Part shown: one piece after another, positions 7,628 to 16,721 of the stretch | Numbering within the stretch: the stretch's first letter is position 1 | Layout of the letters: the number at the start of each line of letters is the position of its first letter | Assembly (NCBI RefSeq): GCF_016899425.1 | Contig: NZ_CP045995.1 | Coordinates: 2,170,001 to 2,234,000, forward strand | Direction of reading: 5' to 3' | DNA length: 64,000 nt | From: Burkholderia sp. MS389 | GTDB lineage: Bacteria > Pseudomonadota > Gammaproteobacteria > Burkholderiales > Burkholderiaceae | Position numbers and translations under genes: made by a program | The notes under the pieces: model-generated | Told to the model about the DNA's origin: nothing | Seen by the model: only the letters and a program-made list of their open reading frames with translations | Databases searched by the model: none

Positions 7628-7713
7628 GGATCCGAGTGTACGGACCGCGTATCGCCGGGCCTATCGGACATGTCTGATTTGAGCCGGGCGGCATCCAGCC
7701 GCCGCGCTAGCGG

Positions 7714-8676
7714 TCAGATCAGCAGCGTGAGCGTGTGAAACAGCGCGAGATCCTCCTTGCGCGCCGAGCGCGCATGCTGGCGGATCACGTGCAACAGGCA
7801 GTCGATGAAGCAACGCGCCGCGTCGCCGAGCGTGCTGCTGCGCCGCGTGACGATGCCGAGTTCGCTCGGCTCGAAGGTCTCCTTCAGCGGCAGCACGCGC
7901 ATCCGCTCGCCGAATGGCGGCACCGCGGCGAGGATCGTCGGGCACCACGTGCACATGCCGGCCTGCTCGAGCATCGTCTGCAACATCGCGACCGACTGTG
8001 CGCGCACGATGCGCCGTTCGTCGATCCGCGCGCCGTGCCGCGTGAACAGGTAGTCGATCAGCGCGGCCTGGCCGTCGGCCGACGAATTCAGCACCCAGTC
8101 GCAATCGAGCAAATCGTGCACCGACGTCGCGCGCTCGCGCGGATGCCCGGCGCGCACCATCACCGACGTGTCGTAGCGCAGCAGCGGCTCGAACGCGAAT
8201 TCGCGCGCGCCGCTGCCGGGCTGCACGTGGCCGAGCGCGAAATCCATGCTGCCGTCGCGCAGCAGCGGCTGCGCGACGGCCATCAGCGCTTCATAGAGTT
8301 CGAGGCGCACGTCGGGCATCCGCTCGCGAAACTGCAGCACGGTCTCCGCGAGGAACGTCATCGTCAGCCACGGCGTGACGCCGACACTCAGCCGCCCCTC
8401 GACGCGCCCGCGCATCCGTTCGAGATCGCTCTGCGCATGCTCGAGCTGCTTGAGCACGAGCTTCGCGTGCGTGAGCAGCGTCTTCCCGTAGTCGGTGAAG
8501 CCGATGCCTTCCGGGGCGCGAACCAGCAGCGGCAGGCGCTCGCTGGCCTCCAGCTCGCGCAGCGCGCGCGTGACGGCCGCCTGCGACAGCCCCAGCGTGC
8601 GCGCCGCGCCACGGATGCTCCCGGCTTCCGCGCTCGCGACGAGCGCCTGCAACTGATGCAGCTTGATCGTGCTCAT
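7714..8676 (-). CDS. LysR-type transcriptional regulator
   Basis: A 320-residue LTTR. The N-terminal HTH is clear (HQLQALVASAEAGSIRGAARTLGLSQAAVTRALRELE, residues 6-43 in part), followed by a linker helix and a periplasmic-binding-protein-like effector domain. I chose ATG 8676 because it gives the standard N-terminus; a start at 8730 would add 18 unrelated residues. It is divergent from an amidohydrolase, solute-binding-protein and porin set, which it probably controls in response to the substrate, perhaps an N-acyl amino acid. Confidence 0.88.
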   Translation of the reverse strand: MSTIKLHQLQALVASAEAGSIRGAARTLGLSQAAVTRALRELEASERLPLLVRAPEGIGFTDYGKTLLTHAKLVLKQLEHAQSDLERMRGRVEGRLSVGVTPWLTMTFLAETVLQFRERMPDVRLELYEALMAVAQPLLRDGSMDFALGHVQPGSGAREFAFEPLLRYDTSVMVRAGHPRERATSVHDLLDCDWVLNSSADGQAALIDYLFTRHGARIDERRIVRAQSVAMLQTMLEQAGMCTWCPTILAAVPPFGERMRVLPLKETFEPSELGIVTRRSSTLGDAARCFIDCLLHVIRQHARSARKEDLALFHTLTLLI

Positions 8677-8708
8677 GGTGCGGGATGGTGTGAGAGGGGA
8701 TGAATGCC

Positions 8709-8725
8709 GACAACGAAAGGTTGTC
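8709..8725. promoter_or_regulatory. GACAAC-N5-GTTGTC palindrome between divergent genes
   Basis: A perfect 6-bp inverted repeat (8709-8714 and 8720-8725) lies in the 156-bp gap between the LysR gene and the amidohydrolase, 33 bp from the LysR start. LTTRs bind dyads of roughly this size, so it is a likely operator. Confidence 0.45.
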
Positions 8726-8832
8726 ATCATAACGAAACTGCGGCTGTTCGCCGGTTTTTTCGCTGCCTACGATTTCGCCACGATCCGCCATTCCGGCGAT
8801 CGGAAACCGGCACGTATCGAGGAGTATCGAGG

Positions 8833-10008
8833 GTGGATCGAGCACGAATTTCGCCTGAAATGGCGGCTATCGAGGCGGAGATGATCGCGCTGCGCCGCCG
8901 GCTGCACGCGCATCCGGAGCTGGGGTTCGAGGAACACGCGACGAGCGCGCTCGTCGCCGACTGCCTGACAACATGGGGTTATCAGGTGACGCGCGGCGTC
9001 GGCGGCACCGGCGTGGTCGGCACGCTCGCGCGGGGCGCCGGGAAGCGCCTGGGGCTGCGCGCCGACATGGATGCGTTGCCGATCCGCGAGACAACCGGGC
9101 TGCCGCATGCAAGCCTGCACGACGGCGTGATGCATGCGTGCGGCCACGACGGCCATACGGCGATGCTGCTCGCGGCGGCTAGGTGCCTGGCCGAGCGCGG
9201 GCGCTTCACCGGCACGCTGAACCTGATTTTCCAGCCGGCCGAGGAAGGGCTCGGCGGCGCGAAGCGGATGCTCGACGACGGGCTGTTCACGCGTTTCCCG
9301 TGCGATGCCGTGTTCGCGATGCACAACGTGCCGGGCCTGCCGGCCGGCGTGCTCGGCTTCTGCGACGGTCCCGCGATGGCGTCGGCCGACGAGGTGCGCG
9401 TGCGCGTGATCGGGCGCGGCGGCCACGGTGCGGCGCCGCACACGACGATCGATCCGGTGGTGGTCTGCGCGTCGATCGTGATGGCGCTGCAGACCATCGT
9501 GTCGCGCAACGTGAATCCGCAGGAGCTGGCGATCGTGACGACCGGCTCGATCCACGCGGGCACCGCATCGAACGTGATTCCGCCTCATGCGGATATCGAA
9601 CTCAGCGTGCGCGCGCTGTCGCCGGACGTGCGCGCGCTGCTCGAACGGCGCATCCGCGCGATCGTGCACGGCCAGGCCGACAGCTACGGCGCAATGGCCG
9701 AGATCGACTATCGCTACGGCTATCCGGTGCTGGTCAACCATGCAGCGGAAACGGCATTCGCGCGGGACGTCGAACGTGAATGGGGCGGCGACGACGCGCT
9801 GATCCCGCATCTGCGGCCGATCGCGGCGAGCGAGGATTTCGCGTTCATGCTCGACGCGTGTCCGGGCAGCTACCTGTCGATCGGCAACGGCGACGGCGAC
9901 GGCGCGGCCGGCTGCGGGCTGCATAACCCCGGCTACGATTTCAACGACGCGTGCCTTGCAATCGGCGCGAGCTACTGGATCGCGCTCGCGGAGCGCTACC
10001 TCGCGTGA
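8833..10008 (+). CDS. M20-family amidohydrolase (hippurate/N-acyl-amino-acid hydrolase type)
   Basis: A 391-residue metallopeptidase. Motifs: RRRLHAHPELGFEE at the start, LRADMDALPI, MHACGHDGHTAMLL (metal Cys/His), FQPAEEG (general-base Glu), then the dimerisation lid and the second His region near EDFAFM. Such enzymes split an acyl group from an amino acid or peptide. The GTG at 8833 is preferred because GAGGAG lies 8-9 bases upstream; an in-frame ATG at 8860 has no SD. Followed at 70 bp by a solute-binding protein and then a porin, suggesting uptake and hydrolysis of the same compound. Confidence 0.85.
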   Translation: MDRARISPEMAAIEAEMIALRRRLHAHPELGFEEHATSALVADCLTTWGYQVTRGVGGTGVVGTLARGAGKRLGLRADMDALPIRETTGLPHASLHDGVMHACGHDGHTAMLLAAARCLAERGRFTGTLNLIFQPAEEGLGGAKRMLDDGLFTRFPCDAVFAMHNVPGLPAGVLGFCDGPAMASADEVRVRVIGRGGHGAAPHTTIDPVVVCASIVMALQTIVSRNVNPQELAIVTTGSIHAGTASNVIPPHADIELSVRALSPDVRALLERRIRAIVHGQADSYGAMAEIDYRYGYPVLVNHAAETAFARDVEREWGGDDALIPHLRPIAASEDFAFMLDACPGSYLSIGNGDGDGAAGCGLHNPGYDFNDACLAIGASYWIALAERYLA

Positions 10009-10078
10009 GCCGGACAGGCGGACACGCGGGACATACGGATTCGATTCACCTTCAACGACGGAAACAAGGAGACAGGCA

Positions 10079-10873
10079 ATGAAACCATGGATGGCCGCGC
10101 TCGCAATGGCGCTGACGGCAACGACGATCGCAGGCGCCGCGCACGCGGGCGACTGGGCGGGCAAGGAGATTCGCCTCGCGGTCGATCCCACGTACCCGCC
10201 GCTCGAATACAAGCAGCCGGACGGCACGCTGACGGGCTTCGGGATCGACATCACCAACGCGTTGTGCGCGGAGCTGCATGCGCGCTGCGTGTGGGTCGAG
10301 TCGAGTTTCGACGGGATGATTCCGGGGTTGCTCGCGCGCAAGTTCGACGTGATCGCGTCGTCGATGACGATCACGCCGAAACGCATGCAGCAGATCGCGT
10401 TCACGAACCGGATCTCGAATGCGCCGGCGCGGCTGGTCGCGCGCAAGGGTTCGCCGTTGCTGCCGACGGCCGCGTCGCTGAAGGGCAAGCGCGTCGGCGT
10501 CGAGCAGGGCTCCGCGCAAGCCGACTATGCGATCGCGAACTGGCAGCCGGCCGGCGTGCAGATCGAGTCGTACCAGAACCAGGACCAGGTGTACGCCGAT
10601 CTCGTGACGGGGCGGCTCGACGCGGCGTTCCAGGCGTCGATCGCGGCCAGCGACGGCTTCCTGAAGAAGCCGCAGGGCAAGGACTTCATGTTCGTCGGCG
10701 CGGCGATCGACGACGCGAAATACTTCGGGCAGGGCGACGGCCTCGGGCTGCGCAAGCAGGACACCGACCTGCGCGACGCATTCAATCGCGCGCTGGCGAC
10801 GATCCTCGCGAACGGCACGTATCAGCGGATCAACCGCAAGTACTTCGACTTCGACATCTACGGCGCGAAGTAA
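10079..10873 (+). CDS. periplasmic amino-acid-binding protein of an ABC transporter (family 3)
   Basis: A 264-residue secreted protein. The signal peptide (AALAMALTATTIAGAAHAG) is cut near residue 24. The mature part begins with the family-3 pattern IRLAVDPTYPPLEYKQPDG and contains GFGIDITNALCAEL, typical of lysine/arginine/ornithine/histidine-binding proteins. AAGGAGA precedes the ATG. No permease or ATPase gene is adjacent, so it must share a transporter encoded elsewhere or be an orphan. Likely co-transcribed with the amidohydrolase. Confidence 0.85.
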   Translation: MKPWMAALAMALTATTIAGAAHAGDWAGKEIRLAVDPTYPPLEYKQPDGTLTGFGIDITNALCAELHARCVWVESSFDGMIPGLLARKFDVIASSMTITPKRMQQIAFTNRISNAPARLVARKGSPLLPTAASLKGKRVGVEQGSAQADYAIANWQPAGVQIESYQNQDQVYADLVTGRLDAAFQASIAASDGFLKKPQGKDFMFVGAAIDDAKYFGQGDGLGLRKQDTDLRDAFNRALATILANGTYQRINRKYFDFDIYGAK

Positions 10874-10928
10874 GCGGCACCGCATCATAGCGAGCGGGTG
10901 GGGATAATCAAATCAATAAGGAAAGCGA

Positions 10929-12113
10929 ATGAACTGGAGATTGTTTTTCGTCGTGATGCCGGCACTCTGTGCGGTGCCGGCGTTCGCGCAGAGCAGCGTC
11001 ACGCTGTACGGGCTGATCGATGCGGGCATCGACTATACGAACAACGTCGGCGGGCACGGCGCGTGGCAGATGGCGAGCGGCTTCGCGCAGGGCAGCCGCT
11101 GGGGGCTGAAGGGCACCGAGGATCTCGGCGGCGGCTACAGTGCGCTGTTCCAGATCGAGAGCGGCTTCAACGTGAACAGCGGCACGCTCGCGCAGGGCGG
11201 CCGGATGTTCGGGCGGCAGGCTTACGTCGGGCTCGGCAGCACGCGCTTCGGCACGCTGACGCTCGGCCGGCAATACGACGCAGTCGTGGATTTCCTTGCG
11301 CCGACGACCGCGAACGGCAGCTGGGGCGTCTATCCGTTCTCGCATCCGCTCGACAACGACAACACCGGCAATACGTTCCGGGTGAACAACACGGTCAAGT
11401 ACGCGAGCCCGGATTTTGCCGGCTTCTCGTTCGGCGGCACGTACAGCTTCAGCAACGACACCGGGTTCGCGAACAACCGGCAATGGAGCGTCGGTGCGGA
11501 GTACGAGCAGGGCGGCCTGCTCGTCGGCGCCGCGTTCCTGAATGCGGACAACCCGGGCGCGACGGCCGGCGGCGCGATCGCGGGCGCGGGGTCGGTCGGC
11601 GCGGATGCGAACTTCGCGTCGGCGAGATTGCGGATTTTCGGCGCGGGCATCAACTACACCGCAGGGCCCGCGACGGTCGGGTTCGCGTATACGAACAGCA
11701 ACGTCACGCGGCCGACCGCGAACGTCGGCTACCTGTTCGGCGACGAGACAATCGAACCGGTGACAGGGCCGCTCGCGGGCGGCGCGGTCACGGCGATCAA
11801 GTACCAGAACTTCGAAGTGAACGGCAGGTATCAGTTCACGCCGGCGTTCTTCGTGGGCGCGCAGTACGTGTACACGACCGTGCGCTACGACGCGACCACG
11901 GGCAGCGCGAAACCGAAGATCCATTCGATCGGGCTGATGGCCGACACCAACCTGTCCAAGCGCACCGACGTCTACCTGATGGGCGCGTACCAGCGGATTG
12001 CCGGCGACGCGACCGGCTCGTCGCTCGATCAGGCCTATATCCCGGGGGCGGCGGATCTATCGTCGACGTCGAAGCAACTGATGGTGCATGCGGGGATTCG
12101 GCACAAGTTCTGA
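10929..12113 (+). CDS. Gram-negative trimeric porin (OmpC-like)
   Basis: A 394-residue outer-membrane protein. A signal peptide (residues 1-20, ending PAFA) is followed by SSVTLYGLIDAGIDYTNN, the standard first strand of betaproteobacterial porins. Later segments GSRWGLKGTEDLGGGY and RQAYVGLGS..FGTLTLGRQYD are diagnostic, and the chain ends in ..IRHKF with the terminal Phe needed for BAM-mediated assembly. It probably forms 16-stranded trimers for small hydrophilic solutes. Starts 55 bp after the solute-binding protein. Confidence 0.92.
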   Translation: MNWRLFFVVMPALCAVPAFAQSSVTLYGLIDAGIDYTNNVGGHGAWQMASGFAQGSRWGLKGTEDLGGGYSALFQIESGFNVNSGTLAQGGRMFGRQAYVGLGSTRFGTLTLGRQYDAVVDFLAPTTANGSWGVYPFSHPLDNDNTGNTFRVNNTVKYASPDFAGFSFGGTYSFSNDTGFANNRQWSVGAEYEQGGLLVGAAFLNADNPGATAGGAIAGAGSVGADANFASARLRIFGAGINYTAGPATVGFAYTNSNVTRPTANVGYLFGDETIEPVTGPLAGGAVTAIKYQNFEVNGRYQFTPAFFVGAQYVYTTVRYDATTGSAKPKIHSIGLMADTNLSKRTDVYLMGAYQRIAGDATGSSLDQAYIPGAADLSSTSKQLMVHAGIRHKF

Positions 12114-12191
12114 GTGCGTGACGCGGGAAGACCGGCGGCCGGCATCGTGCAGGGCGCGCACTGCGTGCCCGGCGCGTGGGGTCGCCGGTCA

Positions 12192-13001
12192 TTACTGCCC
12201 GAAGCGTTGCGTGACGGCATCCTTCAGCCGCGCGGCGGTCAGCTCGCCCATATGCGATTCGACGAGTTCGCCTTTCACATTGAAGAACAACGTGGTCGGC
12301 AGCCCGCGCGAGCCATACGCGTGCATCGCGTGCAGCGAAGGGTCGAGCAGCACGTGATCGAAGCGCAGGTTCTGCTGTTCGAGGAACGCGCGCACGGCTT
12401 GCGCGTTTTCCCCCTGGTTGAGCATCAGGACCGTGATGCCCGGATGGTCACGCTGCGCCTGTTCGAGGATCGGCATCTCACGGCGGCACGGCGCGCACCA
12501 CGTCGCCCACAGGTTCACGACGACCGGCTTGCCGACGAAGCCCGCGGGCAATACGGGCGTCGAATCGAGCGCCTGGAGCGGCATCGTTGCAAGCGGCGGC
12601 GCGCCGCGCTGCAACGTCGCCAGCGTGCCTTGCGCGATGCCCCACGCGCCGAGGCCCGCGACGATGCCGGCCAGCACCGGCCGACGCAGCGCGGGCAGGC
12701 GGCGCAGACGCCAGCCGGCGAACACCAGCGCGGCCGCGATGCCGATGCGCGCGTCGAAGCCGCCGTCGCCGAGCGCGACGATCGCGCGCGGCGACGCCGC
12801 GTAGTCCGGCCACCATTGCGCGACGTAACCGGCACGCGCGGCAATCAACCCGAGCAGCAGCGCGTCGAGGATCAGGCCTGACGCGGTCTTGTGATGCCCG
12901 TCCGGCGGGCGACGCTGGATGACACGCGCGACGAGCCACGCCAGCAGCGCGGCGACGGCGACCGCGACGACGCGGATCGAGAAGGGACCGATGCTCAACA
13001 T
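12192..13001 (-). CDS. membrane-anchored TlpA/ResA-like thioredoxin
   Basis: A 269-residue protein in two parts. Residues 1-130 are hydrophobic with about four membrane segments and resemble the membrane domain seen fused to some TlpA proteins (prolipoprotein diacylglyceryl transferase-like region). Residues 135-269 form a thioredoxin fold with the redox motif NLWATWCAPCRREMP and the cis-Pro loop GLPTTLFF. It should face the periplasm and reduce or oxidise cysteine pairs, for example in cytochrome c maturation. Converges with the porin gene; 78 bp separate the stops. Confidence 0.82.
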   Translation of the reverse strand: MLSIGPFSIRVVAVAVAALLAWLVARVIQRRPPDGHHKTASGLILDALLLGLIAARAGYVAQWWPDYAASPRAIVALGDGGFDARIGIAAALVFAGWRLRRLPALRRPVLAGIVAGLGAWGIAQGTLATLQRGAPPLATMPLQALDSTPVLPAGFVGKPVVVNLWATWCAPCRREMPILEQAQRDHPGITVLMLNQGENAQAVRAFLEQQNLRFDHVLLDPSLHAMHAYGSRGLPTTLFFNVKGELVESHMGELTAARLKDAVTQRFGQ

Positions 13002-13537
13002 GAAATAGGAAGAATGGACGTGATCGAGCGGGACAGAAGACGGGATGGTCCGCCGCGACGATGAAGCGGTCGACGGTCGTGCGGCGTTTCGACCGGTTGC
13101 CGCGCATGGGGGTTCCCTCCGCGAACGTAACGGCGTGTTGCGGATCGCGACAGGCGCCCGGGGCAGCTCAGGACTGCGTGATGTGCACGCCGACGTGCAG
13201 CGAATCAGATCGGTCTGGTGTGGTGTCCGCCGGTATCCCGCACAGGGATCTCTCCTTGACGGCCGCTCCGCTCGCGAGCGGCCGCTTTTTTAGCGTCGTG
13301 CTTAGCGTGGTGCGTGCGGGCATGAGTATCTTGTGGCGGTCGGTGGGCGCGGCGGCATCCGATGCATATCGGCTGGTTCAGCGGGATGGGAACGCTGCAA
13401 GATGCGAGCGCTAGGCATTCACTTACGCATTGCCTGGCACCCGGTTGGCGGCTGGCGCGGCCGCTCGTTGGCGGCGACACAGGGCTGCCGCCATGGCCCG
13501 ACGGGCCGCGCATCCACGAGCCGTCGGGCGCCGGGTC
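13002..13537. other. 536-bp intergenic stretch holding an sRNA-like element
   Basis: It lies between the promoter side of the TlpA-like gene (minus strand, left) and the 3' end of the DUF4410-like lipoprotein gene (minus strand, right). No reading frame here is supported by an SD or domain. The only clear structure is the hairpin/terminator element at 13235-13291 on the plus strand. Confidence 0.5.
13235..13291 (+). ncRNA. second small-RNA-like element with anti-SD stretch and terminator
   Basis: A short stem (ATCCC at 13235-13239 with GGGAT at 13245-13249) is followed by CTCTCCTTGAC, complementary to an SD, then by a perfect 8-bp GC stem (GGCCGCTC 13261-13268, GAGCGGCC 13276-13283) and TTTTTT (13286-13291). 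Its order matches the element at 5264-5337. No gene on the plus strand follows within 2 kb, so it is unlikely to be a leader and is better explained as a free-standing sRNA. Confidence 0.5.
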
Positions 13538-14128
13538 TTACAGCTTCTTCGACGCCGTCGATGCCGCGTCGCCTTGCGTTGCCGCGGTCGCCGGATCGAG
13601 CGTCGCGATCGTCTTCTCGGTGAATTTCTCGTACAGCCAGTCCATGCGCATGCTGTCGATGCCCGCGATACCGCCGAGCGCATACGACGCCGACACCTTG
13701 AAGTGGTCGAGCGGATGATTGTCGGCATCGGCGAACGTGACGGTGCCGTCGACGTAATCGCTGCCGGCCATGAAGCCGAACATGACGGCCGAGAAACTCG
13801 AGCGCACGCGAATGCCGGTGACTTCGACATTCAGGTGCATCGCATCGGTTGCATCCGCTTTGGCCAGCAGCTTGCGTGCGTCCAGTGCCTGTTCGATTTT
13901 TTCCTGCAGTTTCTTCGCATCGAACTTCAGGTTGTCTTTCAACGCTTCCTGCGCGGCGTTGTCGAGCGTGACCTTCACGATCACGGGTTTCTTGCCGAAT
14001 TGGGGCGTCGATGCGGTCACGGTGGCCCCTGCCGGATCGCGGGCGTCGCGCGTCACGCTGCTGGCGCAGCCCGACAGGAAGCCGATCGTCACGAATGCCA
14101 GTGCGGCATGGCGGATAAGAGATTTCAT
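13538..14128 (-). CDS. DUF4410-like lipoprotein
   Basis: A 196-residue protein with a lipoprotein signal (GFLSGC, lipobox Leu-Ser-Gly-Cys at about residue 21). The mature chain has the pattern of DUF4410-type lipoproteins: an early helix with DNAAQEALKDNLKFDAKKLQEKIEQALDA-like sequence, then MHLNVEVTGIRVRS and SDYVDGTVTFADAD. Probably anchored to the outer membrane, facing the periplasm. Role unknown. ATG 14128 is taken because it directly precedes the signal peptide. No obvious operon partner. Confidence 0.7.
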   Translation of the reverse strand: MKSLIRHAALAFVTIGFLSGCASSVTRDARDPAGATVTASTPQFGKKPVIVKVTLDNAAQEALKDNLKFDAKKLQEKIEQALDARKLLAKADATDAMHLNVEVTGIRVRSSFSAVMFGFMAGSDYVDGTVTFADADNHPLDHFKVSASYALGGIAGIDSMRMDWLYEKFTEKTIATLDPATAATQGDAASTASKKL

Positions 14129-14350
14129 GATTTGGTCTTTGATTGAGTTTATTTGAATGGGCCTTGTGGCCGAGCGGGAATTTAGCACGGCGCGATCCGA
14201 TTCAAATCGCCGAATAGCGGGGGAAATCGATTCGGTATTGGGACGGCGCGGCGGGTTTGCACCGAGGAAGCGCCGAGACAATGTGCGGCGAGTGATGAGC
14301 GGCGTTGGAGATTTGCTACTGCTTTCGCGATGACATCGCTTCGCGGGCGA

Positions 14351-15352
14351 TTACTGGCCGTTGCCCGCCCGTGCTTCACCGAGCCGATACGCGGTAAAGA
14401 ACTCGTACCACGGCGACCCTTGCTCGACCGGCACGCCGAGTGCCGTCGTGCGCTGTTTCAGCGCGCCGAATACATCGTTGATGAGTGCGTTCAGCGCGTT
14501 ATCGCGGAATGGAACCGGTCGCGTCCGCCCCGCGGCGAACGCCCCGTACGCAATCGCCAGCAGACGTTCGCGGTCATCTGTGCCCGCGATCGTCGCGTCG
14601 ATCGTTTCGACGAAGCGCGGCCGGTCCTCTTCGCGCGCTGCGGACAGGCACAGGAACACGATCGCCGACAGTTCGTGCAGGTCCTTCCCGCGCAGCAGCG
14701 TGGGCAGTCGCGCAACGATCGGGCCCACTGGTTCCTCACGCAGCGCGTCGTCGAAGTCGAGCACGGCGGCCATCGGGTTCATGTCTGTTTTCAGGCGATC
14801 GAGCGCAGGCGGGGCCGACGACGCGCCGTCCGGCCCCGCAGCGGGCGGAGACCGCAACGCATCGGCCACGTGCTGCGTCCATTCCGGAAAAATCATCCGC
14901 ACGTTGCCGAACTGCTCGCCGCCTTCCGCGGCCGGATTCCACCGATAGACGATCGTGCCGCCGCGAATGAACGGCGAATACAGGTGCTCGGGCGTTTGCG
15001 GCAGCGGCCGCCGGTTGATGGGCAGCCACGCGAGCGTGAGCCAGTCGTAGCGGCCCGTCGCGGGGACGGCAGCGCTCGAACTCGCGACGACCTGCCACGT
15101 GCCGCGATTCGCATAGCGGCGGCGCGCGTCGGGTACCGGGACGGTCCGGCCTTTGGCGGTGTCGAAATACGTCTTGCCCGTGACGTTCGCGCCGCTGTCA
15201 GCGGCCGGCGTGATGGTCGAGATGACCCACGACGCGCCGTCCGCCGACCGGTAGTCGGACGGCTTCAGCGTTGCTACGTCGTGCACCATGCGCGTTTCCG
15301 CCGCGACGGGGCTTGGCGGGGCATCGGCGGGCGCGGCGAAGATACTCGGCAT
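14351..15352 (-). CDS. hypothetical protein, unknown family
   Basis: A 333-residue soluble-looking protein that I do not recognise. The N-terminal third (PSDYRSADGASWVISTITPA...) and the aromatic-rich middle (RYDWLTLAWLPINRRPLPQ, GGTIVYRWNP) suggest an all-beta domain; the C-terminal half is helical. There is no signal peptide or membrane segment. ATG 15352 is chosen because GAGGAAA sits 6 bases upstream; an ATG at 15379 has no SD. It stands alone, convergent with nothing and followed by a 222-bp gap. Confidence 0.6.
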   Translation of the reverse strand: MPSIFAAPADAPPSPVAAETRMVHDVATLKPSDYRSADGASWVISTITPAADSGANVTGKTYFDTAKGRTVPVPDARRRYANRGTWQVVASSSAAVPATGRYDWLTLAWLPINRRPLPQTPEHLYSPFIRGGTIVYRWNPAAEGGEQFGNVRMIFPEWTQHVADALRSPPAAGPDGASSAPPALDRLKTDMNPMAAVLDFDDALREEPVGPIVARLPTLLRGKDLHELSAIVFLCLSAAREEDRPRFVETIDATIAGTDDRERLLAIAYGAFAAGRTRPVPFRDNALNALINDVFGALKQRTTALGVPVEQGSPWYEFFTAYRLGEARAGNGQ

Positions 15353-15794
15353 GGCTTTCCTCGGAATCGGGGCGCGCATCGTCGAGCGGGGCGATGTGCG
15401 GCGGCACGGATGACGGTGTCGTAACTGTAGAACGTCGTGACCGGAAACGGAAACTGGCCGAATGGGGTAATCGGTGCACGCCGTTCGCCGCTTCGCTTAC
15501 GATGTGCATCCTGAGCCAAGGACGCATATCGAGCGGGAGGGCGGGCGCATGACCGATACGAAAGCCATTGCCGAACACTGGGCGCGGGTTGCCGGCCAAT
15601 GGATCGGCTGGGCCGGCAAGCCGGAGATTGGCTGTGGCGAAGGTCGCGTGCGCGACGCGGCCAGCGCAAGCCCGTTATGAGCGTGAGCAGGTCCCAGGCA
15701 GTGGGCGCGCGTGCCGCTGTTTTTGTGGATCAAGGCGCGGCCGCTGGGATGGGTGGGGCCGGGGTCGGGTCCGGGGGATTGAATCGGACGGACG
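15353..15794. other. 442-bp gap containing a gene fragment
   Basis: It lies between the unknown gene and hipA. It contains the truncated methyltransferase start at 15549-15680 on the plus strand. The remaining 115 bp to hipA show no gene or repeat I can name. Confidence 0.45.
15549..15680 (+). pseudogene. truncated start of a SAM-dependent methyltransferase gene
   Basis: An SD-preceded ATG opens a 43-codon frame whose first part, AIAEHWARVAGQWIGWA, resembles the N-terminus of a class I methyltransferase family (HWxRVAxxWIxWAR, normally followed by HDAFW). The resemblance breaks off after about 25 residues and the frame stops; the SAM-binding domain is missing. I read it as the stump left when the hipBA segment arrived or a deletion occurred. 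Confidence 0.45.
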
Positions 15795-16721
15795 TCAGGG
15801 TTTCTTGTCGTGATTGGCCAGCAATTCCGAGCGACCAATGATCGCTTTCGCGTTGCCGGCCTGATCGGCGTCTGAAAAACCGGCGGCCTCGATGACTGGC
15901 GTGAGCGCTTTGAATGCGACCTGCGGCTTGGCGCTGCGGAGTGATCCCATGCCTTCGTTCCATGCATGCAGCATCTGCTTCGCGGTCCAATGCCAGCGCG
16001 TCTCGTTCCTTGCTGCTTCGACGATATCTTTTCCCGTCGATACGGCCGAGTCGCACAGTGCTTCGACCATCTCGCGGTATTGCTTCGGCGGGATGCCGAG
16101 ACGCGTGTTGAAAAAACGCTCCAGCGTCTTCCCGGGGGCCCACGTTTTTCGACCGTCGATGCTCAGCCCCGGCGGATTGTTCGCAAAGCGCGGATAAGCC
16201 TCCGTGGTGACTATGTCATAGGCAGGTGTGTAGATGACGTCGTCGATGTTCGAGTAGAGGAGTGCGATGTTCTTCGCGTGGCAGTCCGCGTTGCGCACGA
16301 CGTAGTTGGTGATGAGTTGCCAGCCGAGTTGTTCGGCCTCCCGCCGCCAATTGGCAGGACCGATGTAGGGCTTTGTCGCGTTGAGAACCTGTTCGGTCGA
16401 CGGACGGTACTTCTCGTGCGGCGGCAAGCCAAGCAGGCCGGCGCCGCCGATGACGGCCAGGAGCGAAAGGTCGGTTCCGTCGAGATAAGGGCCGAACTCC
16501 TCGCGAATCACTTGAAAAAGAAATCCTTCGGGCAGATTCTGCCGGAAGAAGGGATGCAGGTCGCGCGGCCAAATCCAGGCATCTTCGCGAACGGGCATGG
16601 TCAAACTGGCAAAGTCGGCATCGAGTGCGTCTGCGGTGTAGCGCAATGCATAGTCGTCCGCCTGGCGATAGAGATGCGCAACGAGTTTGCCTTTGACGTA
16701 CACATGAAGCCGCATGGTCAC
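15795..16721 (-). CDS. hipA: HipA-like kinase with a large internal deletion (probably inactive)
   Basis: 308 residues against roughly 410-440 for full-length HipA. The N-terminal subdomain is present to about residue 94 (LSLLAVIGGAGLLG), and then the sequence jumps to LPPHEKYRPSTEQVLNATKPY. The lost ~110-120 residues normally carry the Gly-rich ATP loop and the catalytic Lys. The later catalytic parts remain: NADCHAKNIAL (catalytic-loop Asp/Asn) and TPAYDIVTT (metal-binding Asp). The frame is intact. HipA phosphorylates glutamyl-tRNA synthetase to induce persistence; this one should not bind ATP normally. It starts at a GTG overlapping the hipB stop (GTGA); an ATG two codons later is possible. 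Confidence 0.75.
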   Translation of the reverse strand: MTMRLHVYVKGKLVAHLYRQADDYALRYTADALDADFASLTMPVREDAWIWPRDLHPFFRQNLPEGFLFQVIREEFGPYLDGTDLSLLAVIGGAGLLGLPPHEKYRPSTEQVLNATKPYIGPANWRREAEQLGWQLITNYVVRNADCHAKNIALLYSNIDDVIYTPAYDIVTTEAYPRFANNPPGLSIDGRKTWAPGKTLERFFNTRLGIPPKQYREMVEALCDSAVSTGKDIVEAARNETRWHWTAKQMLHAWNEGMGSLRSAKPQVAFKALTPVIEAAGFSDADQAGNAKAIIGRSELLANHDKKP

